Source: Larix sibirica (Eukaryota > Streptophyta > Pinopsida > Pinales > Pinaceae). From it: a stretch of DNA of 10,687 nt. Numbering within the stretch: position 1 is the stretch's first letter; every line of letters begins with the position of its first letter. Shown here one piece after another: positions 1-7,261 of this stretch. The notes under the pieces were generated by a model. It was not told the DNA's origin. It saw only the letters and a program-made list of their open reading frames with translations, and ran no database searches. The position numbers and the translations under genes were made by a program. The stretch covers positions 8,516 through 19,202 of the forward strand of contig NWUY0300043318.1 of assembly GCA_004151065.3 (NCBI GenBank). Direction: 5' to 3'.

Positions 1-1263
1 TCTATCTCACACGATTTAAAGACTATGCGCTCACAACACAAACCTGATAACAAAAGGAGGATTCCAAAACAGAGGAAGAGTCTGTACACCAAAGATGGAT
101 TCAATGCATGTGAATGAAGTGACTGCGATAAAGAACATAAGGAACTACTCTTCATGGAACATGTAGTGGAACAAATCAAATATGAAAGGAAGAAGAGCGG
201 TTCGAAGAATACTCCAGTTGTGCAAAGTAATATAGGATCACTAGACAAGTATTTCTTTAGTTGTTTATTCAAAACACCTCCAAAGCTAGTCACACCTCCA
301 ATACCTATTGAAGAGGTAAAAACTTAAATTCAATACGATGATGAAGATACTACAGACATTGACTGGGAAGGTTAATTGATAAGTGCCTTGGATGAGTTAA
401 AGAAATCTAAGAAGAAGAATAATCTATTGCAGGAACAACTGTCCAATTATGAAGAATAGGACAGGTCATGTAAGGAATCTGTTGGCATAGATATTTAAGA
501 AAGGTTAAGCATATATGAGACTCAACTGAGTTGCGCACAAGAAAAGGTTCTAGCATTTGAGAAAGAGAAATCTGCATTGAGAGCTTCACTAGACGAATTG
601 GCACTGAAAATCAGGATGATGACAAGTCAACTTGAGGAAAATGATAAAGAGATATCCCATCTAGTAGAGAAGCTGATTTAGGTAAAGGGAAAGAGACAAG
701 TTCAGAGCTGCTCACAATCAGGATGTGACAAGAAAAAATATGAAGACGAAGTGCAGAACAAGTTGAAAGATAGCACGTCAATACTGAACATGATTCTAAA
801 AGATCAGAGACCACCAGAGAACAAAACTAGTCTAGGTTATGTAAAGACACCTAAGAATATCCATGACAGAGAAAGTTGCTCAAGTTAGGATATGAATTTC
901 AGGTATGATGATTCCTTCAGCTATAACTCTGTTTGATATACTAATCAAAGAAGAATCAATAGGGTGAAGTGCACAAGATGAAACCATTTTGGCCATATCT
1001 CAAAATATTGTCAAACTATGAGATGTTATGTATGCGACTGTTTTCGACACAAAGCTATGTACTATCGAAGAGCAGTAAACTATTTGGATGAAGATTTGTT
1101 GTGTAAAGTATATTACACTCAAGGAGACTTCAGTGGAAAATCTCCATAACATAATCAAAATAGAATTACGCACAAAAAATCTTGGGTCAGAAAATTTCCT
1201 CATAAATGCGCTAAATATGTAGATAATCTAGGTGCAACAAGCTATTGTTGCCTCTTTGGTTAG
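1..1263 (+). pseudogene. Decayed Ty1/copia-like retrotransposon gag, 5' end outside window
   Basis: Frame 1 reads from the first base to 1263 as a gag-like protein (nucleocapsid precursor that packages element RNA). Seen in order: a basic start, an acidic stretch near 337-372 (YDDEDTTDIDWEG), a Lys/Glu/Leu-rich probable coiled coil at about 376-800 containing ISALDEL and LLQEQLSNYEE, a conserved-looking block NKTSLGYVK near 823-846, and two CCHC knuckles at 970-1065. This order matches plant copia gags with a central coiled coil (family knowledge). Eleven in-frame stops (115 TGA, 325 TAA, 373 TAA, 457 TAG, 496 TAA, 679 TAG, 886 TAG, 934 TGA, 979 TGA, 1147 TAA, 1261 TAG) kill it, but I found no frameshift. 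The N-terminal gag domain lies outside the window. No protease or polymerase follows. Family is fairly sure; exact lineage is not. Confidence 0.75.
970..1065 (+). other. Pair of damaged CCHC zinc knuckles in the copia-like gag
   Basis: The first knuckle occupies 970-1011 with C-x2-[stop]-x4-H-x4-C spacing: the second Cys position is TGA at 979-981. The second occupies 1024-1065 with C-x2-C-x4-H-x4-Y: the last Cys position is TAT (Tyr). Both lesions are single-base changes from a Cys codon. Such knuckles bind RNA in retroelement nucleocapsids; neither could hold zinc normally here. Confidence 0.8.
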
Positions 1264-1403
1264 TACCATAAGGACTATGGCATACCCTTGAGTTCAACAC
1301 GATGCATTTTAAGGAATTCGAGGGGATGTTAGTTAGGAGTATAGTTAAGAATGTGTGATGTGTGGTTAAAATGTGTCTTAAGTTAGAATATCTTCGAACA
1401 TGA

Positions 1404-2131
1404 TTGTATGTTAAGTTGATTATTTTGCAGAAGGGAAAATTGTATGCATACTTTAAGTGGTTATATATTTACATTGGAGAGAAGGATCACATTGAGTTCA
1501 TTAACATAAATACAAGCAAAAAATATATACATGAAGAATCAAACACTGCAGAAAGATATAAGTATGAGAAAAATGGATCTTTTCATTACATTCAAATTGG
1601 GCATGATTACAAAAAATTACATGTGTAGAAGACTTTATGCCAAGGCCAATAATGGAATATACAAGAAGAGGAATATATGAGAAAATGACAAAGCATTCTA
1701 CAGTCACAGTTCAAGATCAAGTTCAAATTATGGCTGGTTCGCAAGACATAACTCCAAATCCACTGAAACCAAGAATGTGCATTCAAAAGCACGGTATAGA
1801 GGAAGAAGTTGCATATTGATAGATGATGAAAATCCAACATGATGAGGATGAATACAAGACAACTGATCCAGAATCTGTTGTTGCCAATGCTCCATATTAT
1901 CAACCCGGCAAGTCAGAAGGATCACCTGCTCAGAATGTCTATGATTTATTTGAGATTAAGAGTATTGATGATCAAGAATCTGGTTATCCTATATTTGTTG
2001 CCTCCAGGAACCCATGTTAGTTCTCAAATGTGAAAACTCAGTCTTTGGATTCTGAACGAAAAGATGCACATTCTCAAGGGAACTATTTACTCTGTGATAN
2101 ACTTGATCCACTAATCATCAATGAGGGGACA
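1404..2131 (+). pseudogene. Unidentified former coding region, two successive frames
   Basis: I do not recognise this protein. Frame 3 is open from about 1404 to 1628 and includes GEKDHIEFININ, YIHEESN, ERYKYEKNG and FHYIQIGHDYKKLHV. Frame 2 then runs from about 1622 to 2131 with MPRPIMEYTRRG, STVTVQDQVQIMAGSQD, DEDEYKTTDPES and VYDLFEIKSIDDQESG. It is broken only by TGA-TAG at 1817-1822, TAG at 2018-2020 and an ambiguous base at 2100, then ends at TGA 2132-2134. The shift near 1622-1628 looks like one small indel. Balanced, acidic composition and few stops over 700 bp suggest past coding use. It follows the copia-like gag on the same strand, so it may be an extra domain of that element or a captured host fragment. 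It matches no retroelement enzyme motif I know. Confidence 0.4.
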
Positions 2132-2251
2132 TGACATAACAACATCAATTATTTACTTTAAACCATAGCTTTTACTACTAAGTGCTAGCTGCATCATTTA
2201 CATTGTTGGGTTCATTATCCACTTCTTTAATTAAATAATGTTTGTCTTTAT

Positions 2252-2268
2252 TTTCCCTTGAAGGGAAA
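2252..2268. repeat. 17-bp perfect palindrome (arms TTTCCCTT / AAGGGAAA)
   Basis: Eight-base arms flank a single central G, giving a core CTTGAAG. It could form a small cruciform or be a dimeric protein site. No function can be assigned. Confidence 0.7.
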
Positions 2269-2586
2269 GGATTTTTTTACAAATATATCATGCCAATAGA
2301 GGTACATTGATAAGATGAATGCTTACAAAATATAGATGAGAATATTGTTGTTATATCTTATATGGCCAAGCATTTCTTATGCAACCACTTTTGTAGTAAC
2401 CTCTTTATTTTCTAGGACCATGAAAGGTACACTCTTCTTCCATGGTATTGCTATAGCAACACAAAATATACAATTTTTTATTAAAGTGATACATAAACCA
2501 TTGAAAGAAAATGAGGTGTGCAAGATATCTAGTTGCGCCAATCATTCTCTTGCATTAGATATGAATAAAGAGTCCTAATCGAACTC

Positions 2587-2602
2587 TCCTTGATTTCAAG
2601 GA
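2587..2602. repeat. 16-bp inverted repeat (arms TCCTTGA / TCAAGGA)
   Basis: Seven-base arms are separated by TT. The CTTGA core resembles those of the palindromes at 2252-2268 and 2644-2660. Confidence 0.7.
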
Positions 2603-2643
2603 TATATGAATTGGTTTCTTTTAGATACTTGAGGGAAGGAAAT

Positions 2644-2660
2644 AATTACTTGAAGTAATT
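2644..2660. repeat. 17-bp perfect palindrome (arms AATTACTT / AAGTAATT)
   Basis: Eight-base arms flank one central G. The core CTTGAAG is the same as in the palindrome at 2252-2268. Nearby CTTGAGGGAAGG at 2629-2640 echoes the CTTGAAGGGAAAGG at 2257-2270. Confidence 0.7.
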
Positions 2661-3012
2661 AATCATTTTTGCTAATAATTTTTTTAAAACTTGATTATTT
2701 GGGGGATCTCTTGGTCATACCTATCAAGCCTAGGTTATTATTCTTACCCTGTCCTCATTTCAAAATTTATTCATCATTTCCAAATTTATTAATAACTTAG
2801 AATACTCATCAAGGGAAAATACATTTAAATTATGCAAACAACCATTCTTTATCCAATTTTAATACGTGTCTAAAATTTTGTGCAAAGACAATCTCCAAGC
2901 CTATTATGGCTCCATGGTCCTCCAATATTCAATTGATATTTGGATATATATTAGAGGATGTTAATGTTTCCAGGTATGATGAATCCATAAAGCCTGTAGT
3001 GTTGCAATCTTC

Positions 3013-3024
3013 ACTCTGATACTA
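3013..3024 (-). promoter_or_regulatory. Probable retrotransposon primer-binding site, initiator Met tRNA type
   Basis: The plus strand reads ACTCTGATACTA. Its complement matches the common plant PBS TGGTATCAGAGC at 10 of 12 positions, with nine matching bases in a row. Two bases further on (3027) a TGTAATGTC edge begins, as expected for a minus-strand 5' LTR ending in ACATTACA. The PBS primes minus-strand DNA synthesis in LTR retrotransposons. The arrangement implies an element running leftward from here, although no gag or pol is recognisable to the left on that strand. Confidence 0.6.
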
Positions 3025-3026
3025 AT

Positions 3027-3925
3027 TGTAATGTCTCCTTTTTTAGCAATTTTTTATAAACAAATTAACATATATCCCACCAATAGAGAACTAATGCTTC
3101 GATTTTATGCAAAATTCATACTTTAACTCATAGTTATATCACTGCACAATGTCATAATCTCTTTATCACTCAAAAATAATGTGATTGAATTAATATTAAT
3201 GCCTATCTGTAACACCAATTACTCTTTTAGTATTCATGGTGTGACATTGCTTACTATAGTTAACATGTTTTTTATCTTTGGGTAGTGTTATCATCTCTTA
3301 TTGAAGAGATCGTTACATCTTGTTACTCATGGATTTAATTTATTGTATGAAAGTATTAGCATGCGATTGATTTTGTGTTGTTTTCTAATGCCTAGAATCT
3401 TGCATTCTTTTTTATAGCATATTAATGTTATATAATGTCTCATTTTCTTTATCACTTTTATCATAGTTTGTGGCTCTGATCATAAGGTTTGATTTAGGTA
3501 ATGAGTTATATGCTTTCATATTTCGTTTAAGTGGAAGCGTAGTGCCCACAACATAGGCTTCAATTACCCCCCCTTATTATGTGTTTTAATTAAATTATAT
3601 TTTATTACTTTGGAATATTAGTGCTTTAATCCTTCCTCGTATTATACTTAGTAATTTGTGCTAACGCATTAGGATGTATGGGGTTACCTCATACCTTATT
3701 GATTCTAATATTGATATATGAATCTTTGCTTCTTTGTAAATTAGTATGTGGAACTTATGTTTAAATATATAAAAACTTATGTACACAACCCACATTGTGG
3801 TACCCTAGCGCTCTTTTTGATATGCTTAAATGGCGTGAGGGATTTTAATATGGTTTACTAGTGGTATAAATGCATTATACATTTAATATTCTACAAGATG
3901 CTATATTTTTAATTATTTTTTTTCA
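3027..3925 (-). mobile_element. LTR-like segment next to the PBS, right edge uncertain
   Basis: This stretch has no recognisable coding sequence on either strand. It is AT-rich, with many TA-rich runs and a seven-C run at 3567-3573. The left edge TGTAATGTC beside the PBS is well placed for the 3' end of a minus-strand 5' LTR. A CA at 3924-3925, just before the GTCG-rich CACTA-type DNA, would give a TG...CA segment of 899 bp. That right edge is a guess, because a CA is common and no partner LTR lies in the window. The right part may be cut by the neighbouring transposon fragment. Confidence 0.35.
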
Positions 3926-3939
3926 GGGTCGTCGCACTT

Positions 3940-3959
3940 CCGACGAAATTTTGCGTCGG
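3940..3959. repeat. Inverted repeat CCGACG / CGTCGG
   Basis: Six-base arms are separated by eight bases (AAATTTTG). It is one of several CGTCG-containing inverted motifs in the CACTA-like fragment. Confidence 0.65.
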
Positions 3960-3992
3960 TTTTGTTGCAAGTTTGTCGCCTATCAAACCAAA

Positions 3993-4012
3993 GTCGTCAT
4001 AAGATCGACGAC
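3993..4012. repeat. Inverted repeat GTCGTC / GACGAC
   Basis: Six-base arms are separated by eight bases. It sits directly before the first full 100-bp tandem unit. Confidence 0.65.
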
Positions 4013-4013
4013 A

Positions 4014-4445
4014 AGTGACTCCATTGCAGCTTGCCACATGGCCTATTGGTCATCGTAAGCATGACCTTCTATGCGTCGCAAGTGCGACATCGACCGTCAT
4101 AAGACCATAGTGACACCACTATAACCTACCATGTGGCATCCTAGTCGTAGTAAGTATGAAATTATATGCATTGCAAGTGCTACTAATTGCATCGGAAGAC
4201 TGACGCATAGTGACACCACTGCAACCTACCACGTGGAATCCTAGTCATCGTAAGTACGACATTATATGCATCTCAAATCTAACTGCTTTCGTCGAAATAC
4301 TGGTGCACAGTGACACCATTGTAACCTGCCACTTGGTGTACTATTGTTGTAAGAATGAAATTAATTTCATTGCAAGTGCAACTAGACAAGTTGTAAGAAC
4401 AATGCACATTGACACAAATTGACGGCACAGTAATATGCCACATGG
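4014..4445 (+). repeat. About 100-bp tandem repeat array, four units plus a partial fifth
   Basis: The anchor TGACAC(C)A recurs: unit starts are 4014 (95 bp), 4109 (100 bp), 4209 (100 bp), 4309 (99 bp) and a partial unit at 4408. Each carries the same order of blocks: AGTGACACCA, about ten bases, an 8-bp near-palindrome CCAC-TGG, then TAGT.GT.GTAAG, TATGCAT..CAAGTG and a CGTC- or GTAAGA-type tail. The 8-mers are CCACATGG (4034), CCATGTGG (4129), CCACGTGG (4229), CCACTTGG (4329) and CCACATGG (4438). A more degenerate unit may precede at about 3914-4013, ending GTCATAAGA like unit 1. Units differ visibly, so the array is old. Confidence 0.8.
4075..4088. repeat. 14-bp inverted repeat GTCGCA-AG-TGCGAC
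   Basis: The arms are perfect, with a two-base centre. The same position in the next unit reads TTGCAAGTGCTA, so the symmetry has decayed there. Confidence 0.65.
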
Positions 4446-4605
4446 AAATTTCCTCCCATCGAAAGAACGATGAGATTGAAAGGCTATCGAAAGAAGGACA
4501 TAGTCAGTTTGACGAAACTGCCAACCTGCTTAAGTTGAACATGTGATTGTTTTTCGACAAAAGTTCATCATGAAAGCGTCGTAAATTTGTGCAAATATAG
4601 TAGTG
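4446..4605. other. CACTA-type subterminal segment after the tandem array
   Basis: There is no coding signal. Short CGA-containing motifs recur (CATCGAAAGAACGATG at 4449-4464, TATCGAAAG, TTTGACGAAA, TTTTTCGACAAAAG, GCGTCG), and the segment ends at TAGTG. It supports reading the whole 3926-4605 block as one transposon end. Confidence 0.45.
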
Positions 4606-4974
4606 CTTATTTCCATCAAATTGGAATTCTCTCGTGTGTTGTTTTGCTTCTTCAATCGCTTCTTATCCTTTGTGCAACAACGGTCTCTGTTGCGCAACAT
4701 CAAACTTTGGCATGGGTTTTGCAGCCTTCGTAATTTTATCCTCCAATATCTTCTCTACATGCCCTTGCTTGCCATGATATTCCCCTTTTATTGTGTCCCA
4801 CCTGGTCATTATTTTCACATTCACTGGGTCCTTCAACTTCTTTCCATCACGCACCTCTATCATCACTATATTACATCGTCCTCTTTTTTCCTCCCATTTA
4901 GTTATTAAATCTAGACAATCCTCTGTTGTATGCTCTGCACTATGGCAGTAGTTTCACAACGATTTGGGTTTTGG

Positions 4975-5373
4975 ACAAACACACAGACATGAATGGATTC
5001 TATGCAATACTTGAAGCAAACAGGTTGTCTCCCACCTTTGTCTAATCCTTGACCTCTCTCTCAGAATCCACCTTGAATCTACTCGCTGTACTCTATAAGC
5101 ATCAATGGAATACTCTTTCATCAACTGTAGTGTGTGCCATCTATTTACATAATGTCCCGCTGATTTACAAAATTCACAAAAGGGAGTATTTTTAGTAATT
5201 TGATACTTTTGTAGCCTAGGACACTGAGAAGGGGAATGACCCCATTTCTTACATATCTCACACCAATTCATCTGATGTCATGTGGAGAAAGTATTTAGGG
5301 CATTAGTCACTTTATACACTCCCAACATAGGGCACTCATTGTGGTAGTATCCTTCCACATGGCGAAGTGTATA
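4975..5373 (-). other. Four-knuckle CCHC region of gag copy A
   Basis: Knuckle 1 (5332-5373) keeps only its last Cys: the other three ligand positions read Tyr, Arg and Tyr. Knuckle 2 (5221-5262) is intact, C-EI-C-KKWG-H-SPSQ-C. Knuckle 3 (5137-5178) is C-EF-C-KSAG-H-YVNR-W, with the last Cys changed to Trp. Knuckle 4 (4975-5018) is 44 nt long instead of 42, carrying three extra bases and a one-base loss, so it is out of frame. Confidence 0.8.
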
Positions 5374-7064
5374 CCACACATTTTCCCACATTGCTTTCCC
5401 CTTGGATATTTCTTGCAAATGTGTAGTCAGGATCGCTAGCTGATATTGCACCTACGCCATTCTTGTGGAAGATTCGCCCCCTAGCATAGACTCCAACTGC
5501 ATCACAATTTCTAATGCATCATGTTGTGTGAGAACCTTTTTTGAGTTATTGGGACCCGCATGTGTGGCAATAATCCTCCAATGAGCCACTTTCTATGTTG
5601 CACGTCCAGGATTTGAAAAGACAACATATCTAATAAAACTTTAAATCTTTGGCCATAGTTCCAAACTATCTCTCCTGGCTACTGCATAATCTCCTTGGTT
5701 TCAGTAATACACTGCGGATCTGACTTCGACTCTTGAAATTCTTTTAACATTGCCTACTTAATATCAACCAATGCCCTCACCACTCCTAGTGCAGCAACTG
5801 TTTTATATTTCATATACCATGTCAGTGCGTGCTCACATAGAGTAGTCTCCATCTTTGCTACTTTCTCATCTTCATCTGACACCTTCTTTACTACCCACAT
5901 TGTTTCACAAGTAAACCATTGTTTCTTTACATAGTCTTTTCCAGTTCCATGAAAAACTAGAAACCTCAACAACGAATCTGTCGTCATCCCTACCATCTTC
6001 AATATTCTTATCACCTTTCCACTTCTATATTTATCCTATACTCTCCTTCCTTCCTCTAATATTTGATGTAAAATAAATCTAACTTCACTTTTCATTGATT
6101 TTTCATACTTTTGAAAATGCATGTTGGGAGGGTGTTTCAAGGGAGGATTTATACAACACAATTTCACCATGCTCTTCTCTTCTAGATCCATATGAATCCT
6201 CAATCTCCAATTGACTAAACAGTTCTCTTAATCATGCAACATACTCATCTTCTAATATTTCATTATTGGATGAACTTTCCACTATCTCATTGTGAAGATA
6301 TTCCTCATTACTTTCTTTCGGATCTTGTACATCATAGATTCACCATTCTATTTTCTCAACATTGACTCCTCTTTCTTCCACATCCTCCTATGATGTGGCT
6401 TGTTCCATGTCGCACCTCTTCACTGGTGATTCATCTTCCTATTTCTCACCTTCACTCTCCACTAGCATTGTTCCCTCTACATCTTTCCCCTCTGGAAAGT
6501 TCCTCCTTCTACTCACCTCTATGCTACTCTCTACGATGCTTTGCTACCCTATCATGTTTTATCAAAACTAACTTTCTATACATCTTCCCTCAATGCTCTT
6601 CTTCTTTCATACCATTCATATCTTCTCTTCTTTTGCTCATTTGAGTCCATCTTTCAACCTTTTTGCTTCTTTATCCCATCATTTATCCATTTTTCCCCTC
6701 ATCCCTCCCAGCATGAAGGGATTTACTTACCCATCCTATCGGGCTCCGTGCGCATAATCCCTTTTTCCACTAACAAGATTTTTATCCAAATGGGGATTTC
6801 TATGAGGTGCCTCTTTCTAGTTTTTGTCTCAAATTTATCCCTTGCGCAATCAAAGGCCTCATGGTATTCTATAGCAAACTCAATAATATATCCTTCTTCT
6901 ACTCTACTAAACCAACAATCGATCACCCTAGTCCACTTATTAGCAAGATTCGTTAATTCTTCCAAACTTTCTTGATCCCAAATAACTACTTTTGGGATCC
7001 TCCAAACCACATTAAGTTCTACTTGTCTTTTCAACCATTCAAACAACAAGCAAGGAAATTTAGA

Positions 7065-7088
7065 ATATATATATATATATATATATAT
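7065..7088. repeat. (AT)12 microsatellite
   Basis: Twelve AT units lie inside the N-terminal part of gag copy A. Copy B has a non-repetitive AT-rich sequence at the matching place, so the repeat grew after the copies separated. Confidence 0.95.
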
Positions 7089-7261
7089 TCATCTGCATAA
7101 ATGTATCTCTGTAGCTAGCATCGTGGATCGATGTTCAAAATTTGAATCTCCTTTTGCGTGAACTCTTCCTCCTTGTGTTTACCAATCTTGTAGTTCTTCT
7201 CTTGTAGGTATCCAACTCATCCTATGCAACCCTAACCTATTCATGTATCGGCAACANAATT

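Larger units (their letters stand above)
2132..3012. other. AT-rich stretch without a recognisable gene
   Basis: No convincing coding sequence was found on either strand. An 80-codon open frame on the plus strand (about 2336-2578) has no recognisable motif and is treated as chance. The stretch holds three short perfect palindromes (separate entries) and many A/T runs. The run GAGGGGA at 2123-2129, followed by CATGACATAAC, resembles a polypurine tract next to a TG edge. That could mark a 3' LTR of the plus-strand element, but no partner LTR is in the window. Confidence 0.4.
3926..4605. mobile_element. Terminal fragment of a CACTA-type (En/Spm) DNA transposon
   Basis: The right end is TAGTG at 4601-4605, complement of CACTA, preceded by the GC-punctuated run GCGTCGTAAATTTG from 4576. 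Read from the end inward on the minus strand, it begins CACTACTATATTTGCAC. Inside, CGTCG/CGACG motifs recur in both orientations, for example at 3940-3959, 3993-4012 and 4075-4088, as in the subterminal repeats of CACTA elements where transposase binds (family knowledge). Immediately right of TAGTG the minus-strand gag reading begins, so it looks inserted into gag. No matching CACTA end was seen to the left and no transposase is present, so only one end survives. A simple CGTCG-rich satellite is the alternative. Confidence 0.5.
4607..7244 (-). pseudogene. Ty3/gypsy-type gag, copy A (more complete at its C-terminal end)
   Basis: Gag polyprotein remnant of a plant Ty3/gypsy element. Reading leftward: candidate ATG at 7244 (MNRLGLHRMSW), an N-terminal module at about 7049-6723 with VELNVVWRIPKVVIWDQES and EFAIEYHEAFDCARDKFET, a broken acidic/Lys-rich linker to about 6020, a capsid-like Retrotrans_gag region at about 6014-5500 (QWFTCETMW, ALTWYMKYK, VWNYGQRFK, GGLLPHMR), four CCHC knuckles at 5373-4975, and a C-terminal tail 4866-4607 (DPVNVKIMTR, KFDVAQQRPLL). 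The ATG, N-terminal module and capsid region share one frame. A one-base loss in the T run near 5540 shifts the frame before the knuckles. Stops include TAA and TGA soon after the start. The tail ends where the CACTA fragment begins, so protease and pol are absent. Function: RNA packaging and particle assembly, now dead. Confidence 0.85.

Noticed and set aside
407-1203. Minus-strand open frames at 407-604, 611-814 and 1000-1203
   Set aside because: They are antisense to the copia-like gag and show no motif of their own.
1-1263. Reassigned stop codons (TAA/TAG read as Gln, as in ciliates)
   Set aside because: TGA stops also occur in the same frame, both zinc knuckles are damaged, and the other gag copies carry frameshifts and stops, so simple decay explains it.
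2123-2140. Polypurine tract and 3' LTR start for the plus-strand copia element
   Set aside because: Only seven purines in a row and no second LTR to compare. Noted in the feature list but not called.
2336-2578. 80-codon plus-strand open frame
   Set aside because: No recognisable motif, no related frame before or after it, and it sits in AT-rich DNA.
3200-3330. Matching inner edge of the LTR (CTGTAACACC, GTGTGACATTG, CGTTACATC)
   Set aside because: Only loose resemblance to TGTAATGTC or its complement, and no PBS or polypurine tract beside them.
4014-4445. CRISPR-like array
   Set aside because: The units are contiguous, about 100 bp long and diverged, with no short constant repeat alternating with unique spacers, and the DNA is eukaryotic.
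6362-6975. Plus-strand Ser/Phe/Leu-rich open frames over the gag region, also at 8434-9297 and 4603-4908
   Set aside because: They are antisense to the gag readings. Their hydrophobic and Ser-rich composition comes from the complement of Lys/Glu-rich codons.
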